Assembly (NCBI GenBank): GCA_026419785.1
Contig: JAODTK010001643.1
Coordinates: 124,001-188,000, forward strand
DNA: 64,000 nt
Origin: Sclerodactyla briareus
Taxonomy: Eukaryota > Echinodermata > Holothuroidea > Dendrochirotida > Sclerodactylidae
Direction: 5' to 3'
Both the position numbers and the translations under genes were made by a program. How positions within the stretch are numbered: the first letter of the stretch is position 1; every line of letters starts with the position of its first letter. Positions 46,641-59,303 of the stretch are shown piece after piece. The notes beneath the pieces are model-generated. The model did not search any database, was not told the DNA's origin, and saw only the letters and a list, made by a program, of their open reading frames with translations.

Positions 46641-47539
46641 CAGAGAATAATTAGGGTTTAGGATGCTGACATTGGTAGAATAAAGATGTCTACAACACGA
46701 ACCGGTTTGCTGTTTTGTCCACTCATGCCTTGAAAAAGTCCCAACCCACTACTTATTGAGTTCGTATTGTTCGAGGGAGCCTTGAGCATTTGTGTGCTGT
46801 ATTACAGAAAACACAAACAACAAACTTATGTGTTCAAAGGAGTACGTTGTATTCAAGGTTGAAAATTATTCAACTCCTCACCATCAAAAGAATTACGCGG
46901 TATCTTCGGCATTTTAAGGTGTGTACCCCCCCCCCTCCCCCCCCCCCCCCCCCTCCCAAAAAAAACAAAAGTAAACAAATAATAAAGACCGGACCGAGTG
47001 CGCTGTCCTGGCTATAATTTGCGACGACGTAATCCGATCAAAGTTCCTTCCTGCTTTTTCGATTTTTTGCGTTGTCCAAGGGTTGCCCGAAAACTGTCTG
47101 AGCAATGTTTTCTTGCTCCCCTCTTTAGATCATTGATCCTGCGGTCCCAGTTGAGATATTCGTTAGTTTTATCAAAACGATATCCCACACTAAGGCTCAG
47201 GGCTTTTCAGAAAGACAGGGGCGCGCCACAGGGGGGGGGCAGGGAGGCCGGTTGCCCCCCCCCCTATGGTTTTGGTGCCGAAAAAATAAAACGACAGAAT
47301 GATGTTTTAAATTAAAAATGCGCACGTTTTCGTCGGGTGAAGTGTCAAAATAGTTACCAACTTGGTTATTTTCTATTCGTCCTCATCGAGACTCAAATCG
47401 AGACTCAACTGTTGCTGTAATATAGCGTTCGCAATGTAGCGTATGTTTTACCAAGGGTCTTATCTAGCGGGGGTGGGTGTGTGGTGTCACCCCCCCTCCC
47501 GATAATTTCTATGCCGTCTACAAATTTTCGGTCTGTCGT
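46641..47539. other. Intergenic region with C-tract
   Basis: A C-rich tract lies at 46927-46956, with a further C run at 47255-47264 and G run at 47230-47238. No exon recognised. Confidence 0.35.
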
Positions 47540-47700
47540 CAAAAAGGAGAAAGAGGAAAGGAAAAAAGAGGAAAAGATGGGAGGAAGGTTAAGAGAAGAG
47601 AAAAATAGGGAGGAGGAAAAGAAGAAAGAGGGGAGGAAAGAAAAAGGAAGTAAGGAGTGCAATGGAAGGCAGGGATTTAGGAAAGTGGAATAGAAGAAAC
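47540..47700. repeat. Polypurine tract (GGAA/GAAA-rich)
   Basis: About 160 bases almost all A/G on the + strand. Long polypurine:polypyrimidine runs can adopt triplex (H-DNA) structure. The charged open frame on the + strand is low complexity, not a gene. Confidence 0.85.
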
Positions 47701-50655
47701 GCAACGTAGCCAGACGTTTAATTATATCTGGCTATTTCGACTTTTGTCTCTTCATCTAATTGCCCATTCAGCGTTGGCAAAGATGGCACGTCGGCAAAAA
47801 CTAGATATGTGACAGCCCCGTCGATCGCCTCCCGGTTAATTGGCCAGTGACCGAGTACTGTTCTTTTTATGGATTGTTGTCAAAACTCGTTTGACGTTAG
47901 ATACACTTACAAAGTGTATAATGTGCCCATTTTGCATCTAAGCAGTAATAATGATTCAAAAAATCGCAAGAGGGGAGGGGGCCACCCCCTCCCTTAGCCC
48001 CCTCCCCAATGTCATTCCATCCGAACTATTCTGCGGGTATTCTGCCCCCCCTTATCGTAAACCCTATGCACCGCCCCCTGCAGAAAGGAGCTGGCCCTTG
48101 TGGAGAAGACTATGGAACAACCTCACAGTCTGGAGCGACCGGCCACAGATGTTGTGTTCCCTTGCGGATGAAAGAACATACCCGATCATTCAATCCCCGG
48201 CTCACGTGAGATATTGCATCTGTTTGCTGTAACGTCAGTAACTCTAGGGTGTTGGGCGAGCAAATTCTTCTTTGAAGTTGCATCCAAACTCTTTCAGAAT
48301 CCACCATGGAAGGATGACTCAATGCCCTGATATTATGTTTTCACAGGATTTCAATTGGACGTCGACAAGTTAATGATATCTAATGCTGGCTTTGTACAAT
48401 CTAAGGAAATCTTTTACTGCACCTTTGGAGTAGTTGCCTCCGATGAACAAAGTCTGAGTGAGGTAATTTGGATTTTGGTACTAGCCCCGGGGGCACACTT
48501 TCTAATCATACATACCGTTTTTTTCCCTGTGAACTTGCCTAGTGTCAATTGGATTAACCTTTTGGCATTACAGTGCCACGTCAGGCATCCGAGACTGTAA
48601 AATTCTATCTCCTGATGGGCAAACTTTAAAAAAGACACAATTTTTTTAATTTGCACCATTTAGCATGAAATTTTACCCAAGCTTGTTGTATGGCCAAGGT
48701 TTCTGATACTTCGTCTCATCGTCCACTTTTGATCTGGGTAAAATTCAATCGAAAGTGAAGTTGTACGGGAAAGGGTCAATTTCCGTCCATCTGAGGTGCT
48801 TTTAAACCAAAAATTTTCCACGCTTCGAGCAAACTTCTGGTGTCGCTCCGCGTAGATGATAATTTGTTGCCCCCAATCAAAGTCTTGTACTCCTAGAATG
48901 AACAGTCGGGTGACGCACTGCCCAAGGCACTTCTTTTACAACTCAAATATTTTGAGAGAAGGCCAAATGACTGTGGAGCATGAACCTTGAGCATGCAGTT
49001 GAATGGATGGCATGTGATGAACGGTCATTTATAACCATTCCGATTATAGAGGCCCTTCCCAGAAGCAATCCTGGTTACATGTAACTTAGAACACTCTGAA
49101 GTGTCCGTTTCTGGCCATCTAGGGTTGCAAAGCCACCATTCACATGTACGCTGCGCGCCAACCGACGGTGGCGCTCCGCTTGATAGTGCAATGTAATTCC
49201 TCCCTTGTCAAAAAATTTTTTTGCGCCCCCTCTACCAAAATTTTGGATCCCCGCCCTGACAGCACCAATGGTTCTCGAGTTTAATTGCTCTCCTGACCAC
49301 CATTAATTTACTATCTATATGCCATCATTGGTTCACTGTACGTACTACAGAAGATATTTTGGCTTGTTATCCCCAGCTCCTAGATCACCAGATAGAACTT
49401 GCCGGGTCTGAGTGGGAGTGATGGCAATTCGGATGTGCGATTTTCGGTGAGAGAACAATGTAACGAGTTTGTCACACTGTGGGATATGCGCAGATCTTAA
49501 ATTAGCACACTGCCAACACAGCATCTGAAGCCTCTGGTAATTTTTTTGTAAAAAGAGTGATACAAACCAACTGAACCAAAGAACCCCAGTCACCACTGTC
49601 AAGTTCACAAACACCCACGCAACCCCTCACACGCATATACACACACGCTGACCACGCATATGGACGCCAGCCGACCAAGACTCTTTATCGCGCGAAGCGC
49701 TTTATCGCAATCGTCTGGTGAGCCAGACAAATGCATGGTGTAGTACGGATTTGTATTTGGGTGTTGGGAATAGGTGTTTCTTTCTCAAGAAACAAACTTT
49801 TTTCAATAAGCTCGATATTGTCCCTCAATAAAACTTCAATAATTCTAGTTCATCGTTTTCGTGAAGCTTTCACTTTTCGCTTTTCTCATGACGCTGACAT
49901 ATTTGCACTTCATAAACGAGACTCCGGACCCGAGCCAGCGCAGCCGACACTTTCTGGGCAGCACCAATTTCCCCAAACCCATGTGTAAAAATTGTCACGG
50001 TACTGAGGGACATACTATCGAAATAAAACCAGATTATAGTTTTCGGAAACAAACCCCTTACGGTTAATATCTTAGTTGCTCTCGTTTTGAATATGTAGAT
50101 GTCTGCATTCAATGAACTAATACTGATATTATGATTTTTTAGCGACAATTCGGACTATTCAGTCCTGTATTCCTGTCACGTGTGTGAATATGTGCAATCT
50201 GCGACTGATACAAGTACGTTCGCAATGTGCAGGTCCACTCATGCCTAACATTGAATAACGATTAATTATCAGCGTAGGCTGGACGAGTATGAACCAACGA
50301 GAGCTTACTCTTGTACTTTGTACCCAGCTCTAAATACTCAGGAATGGCAGATTTGTAAACAGTTTTAAAATAGTTTCTCACACTTTTTGTCAGCATTGTC
50401 ATGCCCACATAATGAGATTCTGTACATTATGGAGATCAGCGATGCGCACGGGGCCTCGTGTATTAACTCCATGGGAGCTTAGTGACGTTACGTGAGTATA
50501 GTGCTGCTGGATATTTTGGGCCCTAGTAGAAGAGAAGTCTGCAAAATTTGTATCTACTAGATTGTCTAAAAGCTGTACCTTCAACGTGCCCAGGACTTTA
50601 GGACCACAAGACCCCATTGTCAAACGTGGGCCCCTGTGGCCCATTAGGGCCTATG
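47701..50655. other. Intergenic region without recognised gene
   Basis: A CCCCCTCCCTTAGCCCCCTC block near 47983-48006 resembles 39345-39375, suggesting another copy of a C-rich-ended repeat whose other end may be GCGCCCCCTCTACCAAAATT near 49222-49245. No exon recognised. Confidence 0.35.
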
Positions 50656-51076
50656 TGGAATGTTTATTGACTGCCAACTGCCAAGTATCTTTGGGCCATG
50701 TGAAGATCATGGTCAAGCCGTACAGGGCACAATAGGCATTGGTTTGAAACTGTCTTTGGCTCATGATCTTGAATATTATCACACCCCTTAATTGTACAAT
50801 CGTCTTAGTACATTGGTTGCAGTTTGGGTCGGGACTAGGTTTGGGAGTGGACGGGGGTCAGTTTGGGAACTAATTAAAGGTACGCATTAGAATCAGTGAT
50901 CGGAAGTACAGAGGGTCCAATGACCCTAAACTTTGATAGTAGGCTACTCTACACTGTGCAACATGTAAACAAGTGGTACAGTACGTCACTTACCGGCCAC
51001 TGATCTAAATTAAGCCTAATGGAAAAATGAAAATGATACTTTGGCAAATTTTAGCTCCCTACCCGATAACTCGACT
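50656..51076. repeat. Family 1 fragment and left part of interrupted family 2 element
   Basis: At 50656-50770 the sequence GAATGTTTATTGACTGCCAA, GAAGATCATGGTCAAGC matches the family 1 3' region. From about 51010, TACTTTGGCAAATTTTAGCT and CGATAACTCGACT are family 2 core sequence that resumes at 53701 after the inserted hAT-like element. Confidence 0.5.
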
Positions 51077-53700
51077 TAAGGATGCACGGTTATCGGTTAA
51101 AACCGAGCGTAGAAAACGGATTGACTCGGTTTTTGGTCTGGACTCGCGTTTCAAAATTTGAGAAAAACCGAAAAACCGTAAAACACCCAAAGAATTCGAG
51201 AGTCACATGACGCATCGGCTAAAAACCGAGTTATTAAAAAATCGTGCACGCAATCTAACTCGTTTGGTTAGAGCGGCCAGAGCCCTGAAGGGTCTTTGAA
51301 AAACACTTCAGGATATATGCAAAAGCTATTGACGCCGCCCCATAGTAACTTCAAAGACATGGGCCCTGGCAGGGTTTGTAGCTAGAGAAGAGAAAGTGAG
51401 TGCCGGACATTTGGCATTGAATTTATTTAGGATTAGTAACCGGCATACTGTAGACTGCGGACGCGCGAGGGGGTCTGCCATGGCCCAGGTTCCAAACAGG
51501 AGGGGCCATATATAAATATATTTATTTTGTGGTCGGGACTTTAATTATAATATAAAATTTAATATTCATATTTGATTTTATATTAATATATAAAAAATAT
51601 ATTTGGGGGTGGTGGGGGCGGGATAATAAAAATATTATTTTATAGTGATTGGGGGGGGGGGGTGGGGGGGGGTTGACTATTTTGTGACAGAACTAATGGG
51701 CCGTCACATCATGGACCCCTAGATTTGTGCATTAGACAGTGTATCCTAGTCAACGTATCGAAGAAAGATTACGTAGCCACAATTCCCATTGAAGGGGACG
51801 AAATCCGTCACCTCAATTGCCTCCAACTTCTCCCTCCAATAAAGCCCTCATAACTTCAAAACATATTCAAATACATTTTAATCCATACATGTTTAAAATT
51901 TCATTATTAGCATTCATATTTAGGCATGGCTCCGATGTTCTGCTGAGTGACGGGCGCACTACACGAGTGCCGGGTACCCCCGCTCGGCGCCCGCCCATCG
52001 TAGCTACAACATCCCTGGTCCCTGGGGACTGGAGTATGTGTACTTCCCTTGCAGCAATAAAATCATAGTGATCTAATAGAACCTATCAATTTCATTATGC
52101 TGTTGTCTCTGTGTCTTTTCTTTTACATTACCATCGTCTATAAGTACATCATACTCTCAATTATTGTTGCTAACTTTTACTCTTTCACCTTTCGAGACAG
52201 GTAAGTGAATATAATGTCATTTCTCTTGTGTTGCATGTAAGCCACGCCCCATTCAGTTTGGAGTGTTCCATTATGACAAGGTGACAAACTCACAAGAGTG
52301 TTTGACGTAGTCGCACTGTGTAAAGTTTACAGCTTCTCATGTCCCAACACTTCAGCTATTCGGAATTGATTACCTTAGCCACCAAACACCGGTACTGACC
52401 CACTAGTATTTTTTCGTCTATCCAAGCTGCCGCCGCGTACATCGCAGCTCAATCCGCAACCTGTTGAAAATTATAGAACTGCCCCACGTGCATTGCGAGC
52501 TGTGTACTTTCATTATTTGCCAAATATACCTGCCGCCAGGACATCGCAGCTTTGTGGTAACGTAATGATAAAACTGCATGCAAGCTATATGTTGCTTGCT
52601 CACTGGCACCTGCTGTTGCACTAGTTTCAAAACATAGCCCTGTTTGGAACGGGTTGTCATCAGCCCCTACTTACTGTCACTAGCATTCTGGAAAATGCAT
52701 TCCCACTGATAATGTACAGTGCGTTACACAACTACCAAGTCAGCCACTCCTATCGATTTGGTACAGGCCGCCGACAGCAAAACCTTTTCATCGCACACAT
52801 TAACATCTATGGAGTTTCCAACTGACTCTGTGATTAAGGACTGGAATTATTAGCGATCGCGATCCACTTTTCGATCCGCGATACTGGCGATGTATTTTTC
52901 ATGTGGGCCTACAAATTCTATGAATGAATTAATGTGAATAATTGGGCAATTGGTAGAAAAAATAATTATACATAAAGGTTTAGCGTAGAATCTGGTGGTT
53001 TTTAGTGCTGATTTTAGACTGTGCCGTGCTTCAGTTCTCTTTGCTAAAATAATCACAGTTACGTTTGGGGCTTTGGGCATCTGGTGATTGCACAAGCGAT
53101 CCCTGTTTGGGGGGTACTGTGCATGTGTGGCGCCGGGCGTACATAAATAGGTACGTGTGGAAGAATGTGGTGTTTTTTAACAATTTATTTCTGCACGTTG
53201 CATGTTTAAATAAAGAGAGACACGTGTTATGATGCTCCGTGCAGGATTATTTGCAATTATTTGTTCATTCCCCCCATATCAGAATGAACAGTCTGATGAT
53301 GGAAAAGAATGGCCTGCATTTACACAGCTTGCAATATTGTACTAGACAAATGAATCTGTAGGGCCATCACAATGCTTGGATTTTATCACTAATGGCATTA
53401 ACTAGATGAAGTCATGGAAACCCATAATATCAATATCATCACAGAATTACATTCATAACTAACAAAATAATCGAGGGATATACATATCTTTGAACTGGAA
53501 CCAACCGTACTATTGCGCCTGAAAGTTAACATTGCCCTCGGGCGGGACGTGTTTGGGGGTTCACGGAGCGTACGTTCCCTCTTAAGCGCAATAACTTTTT
53601 GTTTGAACGGCATCGGTCAAAACCGTAAAAATAAAAACGGTTTACTCGTTAGCATCGGAAACCGACCGTTTTTGCTCAGGAACTAACCGTGCAGCCTTCA
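51077..53700. mobile_element. hAT-like DNA transposon, non-autonomous, with 8-bp target duplication
   Basis: The left end TAAGGATGCACGGTTATCGG and right end TAACCGTGCAGCCTTCA form inverted repeats (core AAGGNTGCACGGTTA), followed inside by GGTTAAAACCG / CGGTCAAAACCG-type subterminal repeats. The flanks are ACTCGACT (51069-51076) and CCTCGACT (53701-53708), 7 of 8 matching. The flanks join to restore the family 2 phrase ATAACTCGACTCCACC. TIR sequence and 8-bp duplication fit the hAT superfamily. No transposase frame is recognised in the 2.6 kb interior. Confidence 0.75.
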
Positions 53701-55033
53701 CCTCGACTCCACCCTGATGGTTGAATCTAATCTTGATATATAATAAGTGAGTGTAATCGGAATCGTCTCCAGTATCATGAGTCGGTTATTGCATACCATA
53801 ATGCGTTATAACGCAGAGAATCACGGATAGTTAGGTGACCGACTGGTGGTCGTGCCAGTATACATTGTTTACATTACTGAGTACATGAACCCATTGATTT
53901 GAGTCATGTCAAGGTCAATCTATCTGAGGTAGAGTGGTCAGAGCACAGATAAGTCTAGAATGCCTGGACTGATCAGATTCGATAGCGAGCTTTCTTATAG
54001 GGCGTACCATAACCCTATTGTTTTGGAACGAAACCGATGATAAAGTTTTGGGGAATTTGGCAATTTAGCTTGTTATCACAATAACTGGGACAAACCAGGA
54101 TGGATGAAGCTCATACACTTGGTAATGGATTCCCCATAATGAGTAGGGATCCCATATTGGTTTTGGGGGTTCAGGTCAAAAGCCTTTGAGGTCAACAGAG
54201 TTCAAGCCTGAAAATCTTGTTTATTGGTTAGTCCAGATCGCCGGGTCTGATCAGGTTGAAATTTTTGGTATGCAGCTCCCTTACTAGGGAGTAAAGAAAC
54301 CCTATTGTTTTTAGTGGCAGTGGTGAAGGTCAGTTTTTGAAAATTGGACAATGGGGAAAATGAAATAACTTGTAAAATTTCAACTTGTTAACACACTCCC
54401 ACCTGGATAGATGACTCTCATATTGGTTTTGTTGGGTTCCCCAAATGAGTACATTGATCCTCGGTTTTTTTGTAGACCCGGGTCCGTTCTCTGGGAGAAA
54501 ATAGGAAATGTAAATGGATAATTTGGCAAATTTCAGCTTGTTAACATGATGAATAATCCCCCTGGAGGCTTGGAGCTCATACTTAATAATGTGTGTATCC
54601 CCACTAATGAATACCGGATCCCCATTGTTTTGGGGTCAGGTCAAAGGGCATTTGCGGTCAAGAGAGTTGGAAATCTGTGACTTGTTCGCACGATAAATCC
54701 AGAATATGCCAATCAGGGTTGAAATTCGGTAGCAGCTTCTCATGGGGAGTACAAAACCCTATTGTTTTGACGAGTAAACTTGGCCATTTTGGGGGGGGGG
54801 GGGAAAAATATGGATATTGTGAAAAATTTACATTTCAACTAATTTCAGCCTTGTTAACAAGACCTCAACTGTTTGACTTAAGTGCATACCTGGTAATATG
54901 GAGTTCCCCATAATGAGCACTGGGGTGATCCCTATTATAAACCTCAATGACTCGTGGAGCATGTGACGTGCTTAGCTTGATCAAGTCAGGATCAGACAAG
55001 GAATGCCCTCAGCCTTTTTAGCTTTTTTCTAAG
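53701..55033 (+). mobile_element. Family 2 element E7 (right part, after the hAT-like insertion)
   Basis: Diverged core units (GGATGAAGCTCATAC, CCCTATTGTTTTGG) run to a degraded 3' end, ATCAGACAAGGAATG...CAGCCTTTTTAGCTTTTT at about 54990-55030. Older-looking than E1, E8 and E9. Confidence 0.55.
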
Positions 55034-55343
55034 GTTAAAGTTACTTTACAGTGAATTTGGTAGCAGTCCTGGCAGTCCAACATGGTTTTATATAGAATTT
55101 TCACCAGATACCAGTTCTTCTCCCAATCATGTCATTAAATCTACATAACACCTAGTGTTGCGTTATATGACTGCAAGAATGCATAGTGCATACATCGTGC
55201 CTGATGTACCACGATCGTGACTAATTGAAAACAGTGGGCTATTTTTGCAATCTCTATTGTAGAAATCTGTGCAGAATTTTGGTTGGTGTGCAGATCGGCA
55301 CAGTTAGCGTAAACACTGATTCAACTTGTTTTTCCTTTGGCAG
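55034..55343. other. Unique sequence before gene 2
   Basis: No repeat recognised. Ends in TTTTTCCTTTGGCAG, a reasonable splice acceptor at 55343. Confidence 0.4.
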
Positions 55344-56270
55344 ATCATGGCCCGCAAAAGCGTTTTGGGAACGGTTGACCGGGTTAGGCAGCGACAGGTT
55401 GAAATGCGACCTTACCCTCAAAGATCAGGACCAAGGAGGTCGGTGAGGGCATCTTTTTGATACCATCCAACTGGTCGGGATCCTTCTCGGACATTTCCGA
55501 TATCGAAAGCTTCCTGGGAACTGGAACGCACCGCTCCTGCTTGATACAGCCTAAGGAGGAAAGGGCTGGGGACACATAAGCAACCGAACAGAGTTGATGA
55601 GACTCTCCCTAGAGCATGTTGCCAAAAAATTTGAGGTGATCCCGAGTGCTCCCCCTGCTTGGTGGCCTCAGGACCAAACCGCTTTCCCAGAACATTCGCC
55701 CGTGGGATCAGCTACGACCGGAGACGAGTACACGATCCCTGGGTTTGGTGCCTTTCAGCAAGCAGGCGCTCCCATAAGTGATGATCCAGTCAATCCACAT
55801 AGGAGGGAAGCCGCGGAGGGCGAGCCCGCAGAGGGGAGCCCGCCGAGGGGGAGCCCGCAGAGGGGGAGGCAGAGCCATAGCCGCCAGCAAAGAAAACAAA
55901 CCGGGTCCCAGGAGACATGGTTGCAGAGGTGATATGCGAGCTGAGGAAACGATCTCTAATGGAACGCTTCCGCTATCGCTATGACACGTTCCTCAATTTC
56001 CAGCAAAGCGCTGAAGAGTTTTCCCCCATCCAGAAGCACTTCACTCCCAGATTATCTTATCGAGTTCTTGAAAGCCTACCCACAGTACTTTGTCGTTGGA
56101 CGACGACTACGCCGTCTACACGATGCTGGGCTTCAAACGGAGGACCTCCACGACTACTGGCAACTCAGAAGCTCCGCCGCAAGCCCATGATGAAGGATAG
56201 CCTACGAACTGGCCGAGGTCCATCGATGAATTGTAAAGAGGGTTGTGGCCGAGTTGAGAGAATAAGGCAC
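55344..56270 (+). CDS. Candidate exon(s) of an Egalitarian/EXD1-like gene: LOTUS-like N-terminal segment, frameshifted
   Basis: GC-rich compared with its flanks and free of repeats. Protein-like stretches occur in different frames. The first is IPSNWSGSFSDISDIESFLG (about 55463-55522). Next is a Glu/Pro/Ala-rich low-complexity tract (55800-55880). Then comes MVAEVICELRKRSLMERFRY from 55917 to FSPIQKHF, and next DYLIEFLKAYPQYFVV (56050-56097) and DDDYAVYTMLGF. Removing one C from CCC (56046-56048) and one G from GG (56098-56099) joins the last three. The F-L-x-x-Y-P-x-x-F-x-V-D-x-D-Y pattern resembles the small winged-helix/LOTUS-like module at the N-terminus of Egalitarian-type proteins. Exon limits and the first part are uncertain. 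Confidence 0.5.
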
Positions 56271-56519
56271 TAACCATACACCACGGGTCCTCGTCACTGG
56301 GGTGTAAGGGTGTCACACTCATTGAGTATCCATACACATTTTGCATGAACTCCTTCCTCAGGGCTCGAAGCTAAAGTTTGTGATCTTATAGTTTTCCGCT
56401 CTTTCTTCCTTGCTTACATCCTCCATTTAGAACTCTAACAAAACCTTTGTAAGCATGTTTAACCTACTTAGTAGCCATTGCAATTTCTGTCTTCGCCTGC
56501 ACATCCAAAGTTTGGGACA
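56271..56519. other. Sequence after candidate exon
   Basis: No feature recognised. Confidence 0.3.
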
Positions 56520-56808
56520 AAGACGTGTCTATCACTTGAATGGCTCTAATTTGGCTAACTAAATGCAACTTTGAAGTTTCTTGGGTTTCCACGAAACCTT
56601 GTGTATGTGGTCCTGTTTTTGTTCCTGATAATGTAACACCTTAATGAGTTTAGGTCATCGGAGGTTCAGTTAATGTTTCTAATTTGCCTAATTTGTTGGA
56701 TTTCAATGGCACGCGTGATGTGGCCAAGCCTTCCTGAGATATTTGAGTAAGGTCATTGAAGGTCACATAATGTTCCGATTTGCAATTGTATACAAATTGA
56801 GTAATTTT
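56520..56808. repeat. Family 4 repeat fragment, copy 2
   Basis: GGCTCTAATTTGGCTAACTA, TTTCCACGAAACCTTG and TTCTAATTTGCCTAATTTG match the units at 39420-40110. It abuts the 5' end of family 2 E8. Confidence 0.5.
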
Positions 56809-59303
56809 TTATTCTTTGACGCAGTCGGAGGAACTATGCAGTCATTGCGTGTGTGTATGTGTGTGACGCCTGGCGGTTGAACACGATAACTCGACCCCAC
56901 CACCACCCGGATGGATGAATCTCATAACTGGTATTGCGTTCCCATGATGAGTACATCAACCCTATTGTTTTGGGGTCAGGTCGAGGTCACCAAGTCAAGT
57001 CTGAAACCTGGTGAACACTATAAGTCCAGAATATTTGGTATGATCGGGTTCAAATTTGGTGTGTAGTTTCTTGCTGGGGAGTACAGGAACCCTATTGTTT
57101 TGGTACAGGTCGGGGTGATTTTGGTCAAAAAAGAAAATTTTGAAAAGTCCATAATTGGCCTATTTTGATTGTTAACACGATAATCGACCCCCACCTGGTG
57201 GATGAAGTCTCATACTTGGTAGGTGTTGTTTCCCCATGAGAGTACATGAACCTCTTTGTTTTAGGGTCAGGTCAGAGGTCATCTGAGGTCACCCAGTCAA
57301 AGGCTTAAACCTTTTTGAACCGATAATTCCAGAATGGTTGGTCTGATTGGGTTCAAATTTATTTGTAGCTTCTTGGGGGAGTACAGAACCCTATTGTCTT
57401 TTGTGGTATAGTCCGGGGGTGATTTATGGTCCAGATAGAAAATTCGTGAAAAGTCAATATATGGCCAATTTTTGGCTGGTGAACACGATAACTCGACCCC
57501 CCCTGGATGGATGAAGCTCATACTTGGATTGTGTTGGTCCCATGGTGAGTACATAGACCCTAATTGTTTTGGGTGAGGTCAGAGAGTCATCTGAGGTCAC
57601 CAGAGGTCAATGTCTGAAAACCTTGTGAACACCGATTAAGTCCAGATGGTTGTCTGATCGTGTTGCAAATTTGGTGTGTAGCTTTCTTGTGGGGAGTACA
57701 GGAACACGATTGTTTTTGGTGTAGGTCAGGGGTGTATTTTTGTCAACAGAACTATTTTGAATGTTCAATAATTTGACCAATTTTGTCTTGTGAACACGAT
57801 AACTCGACCCCACCTGGTGGATGAAGCTCATACTTGGTATGTGTGTTCCCCATGATGAGTCCATGAACCCTAATGTTTTGTTGGTCCAGTCAGAGGTCAT
57901 CTGAGGTCACCAGAAGGTCAAGTCTGAAAACCTTGTGAACACTATAAGTCCAAAAGGTTTGGTCTGATCGAGCTCAAATTCGATGTGTAGCTTTCTTTAT
58001 GGAAGTACAGGAACCTATTGTTTTTGGTATAGGTTGGGGTGAATTTTGGTCAAAAATAGAAAATTGGTGAAAAGTCATAATATTGGCCAATTTTGGCTTG
58101 TGAAAGGAAACGCGACCCCACCTGGATGGATGAAGCTCATACGGTAGTTGGTTTCCCCATGATGAGGGCATGAACCCTATTGTTTTTTGGGTCAGGTCAG
58201 AGTCCACACCAGAGGTTCAACGTCTGAAAACCTGTGAACACGAAAGTCCAGAATGTTGGTCCTGCTCATGTTTCAGATTTGTGTGTAGCTTTTTTATGGG
58301 GAGTACAGGAACCCTATTGTTTTTTGGAATAGGTCAGGGTGAATTTTGGTCAAAATAGAAAGTTGTGACAAGTCAATATTTTGGCCAAGTTTTGCTGTGA
58401 ACACGGATACTCGACCCCACCTGGATGGATGAAGCTCATACTTGGTATTGTGTTACCCATGATGAAGGGCATTAACACTATTTGTTTTTGGGTTCAGGTC
58501 ATGAGGTCAAGTCGAAAACCTTGTGAACACATAAGTCCAGATGGTTGTCTGATCAGGTTCAATTGTGTGTAGCTTTCCCCTTATGGGAGTACAGGACCCT
58601 ATTGTTTTTGGTATAGGTTCGGGGTGACTTTTGGTCAAAATAGAAAATTTGTGAAAAGTCACTAATTTGGCCATTTTGGGCTTTGGAACATGAATAACTC
58701 GACCCCACCTGGACTATGTAGAAGGTTCATACTTGGTATTGTGGTTTCCCCATGATGAGGACATGAACCCCTATCGTTTTGGGGTCCAGGTCCGAGTCAC
58801 AGAGGTTCAAGTCTGGGAACCTTGTGAACACATAAGTCCAGAATGCCTTGTCTGATCGGGTTCAAATCGATGTGTAGCTTTCTTATGGGGAGTACCGGAC
58901 CATTGTTTTTTTGATATAGTCAGGGGTGCGAATTTTGGCGTCCGCAAAATAAAAATTGTGAAAAGTCACTCTGTGGCCAATTATGGCTGTGAACATGATA
59001 CTTCGAACCCAACCTGAATGGATGATGCTCTTCACTTTGTATTTGTGTTTCACGATAATGAGTTCATGAATCCTACTGTTTTAGGGTCACCATAGGTCAA
59101 AGTCTAAAATCTTTGAAATTAGTGGTGTAGCTTTCTTATTTCAAGAGTATAGGAACCCTATTGGTTGGTAAAAAATTGAGAATTTTGTCAGACGTTTGTT
59201 TCCCACAGTGAATCTGGTACAATTTCCCATTTGTCCTTGAGTCCTTGCTATAATGTTATCAGGAATGAGTCAAGGATTCATTAAGCCTTCTGGCTTTCTG
59301 GTT
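56809..59303 (+). mobile_element. Family 2 element E8, eight tandem core units
   Basis: The 5' end is TTATTCTTTGACGCAGTCGG with a GT-rich tract (GTGTGTGTATGTGTGTGACG). Core anchors (CTATTGTTTTGGGGTCAGG and variants) fall near 56953, 57257, 57565, 57870, 58178, 58480, 58772 and 59076, a period of about 304 bp. The 3' end is GTCAAGGATTCATTAAGCCT, TCTGGCTT, TCTGGTT (59297-59303). Largest copy in the window. Open frames on the - strand that repeat SSWG/IHPGGVELS-type peptides are translations of the unit. Confidence 0.65.

Noticed and set aside
47405-47704. Open frames on both strands over the purine tract
   Set aside because: Low-complexity Ser/Phe or Lys/Glu translation of a polypurine run.
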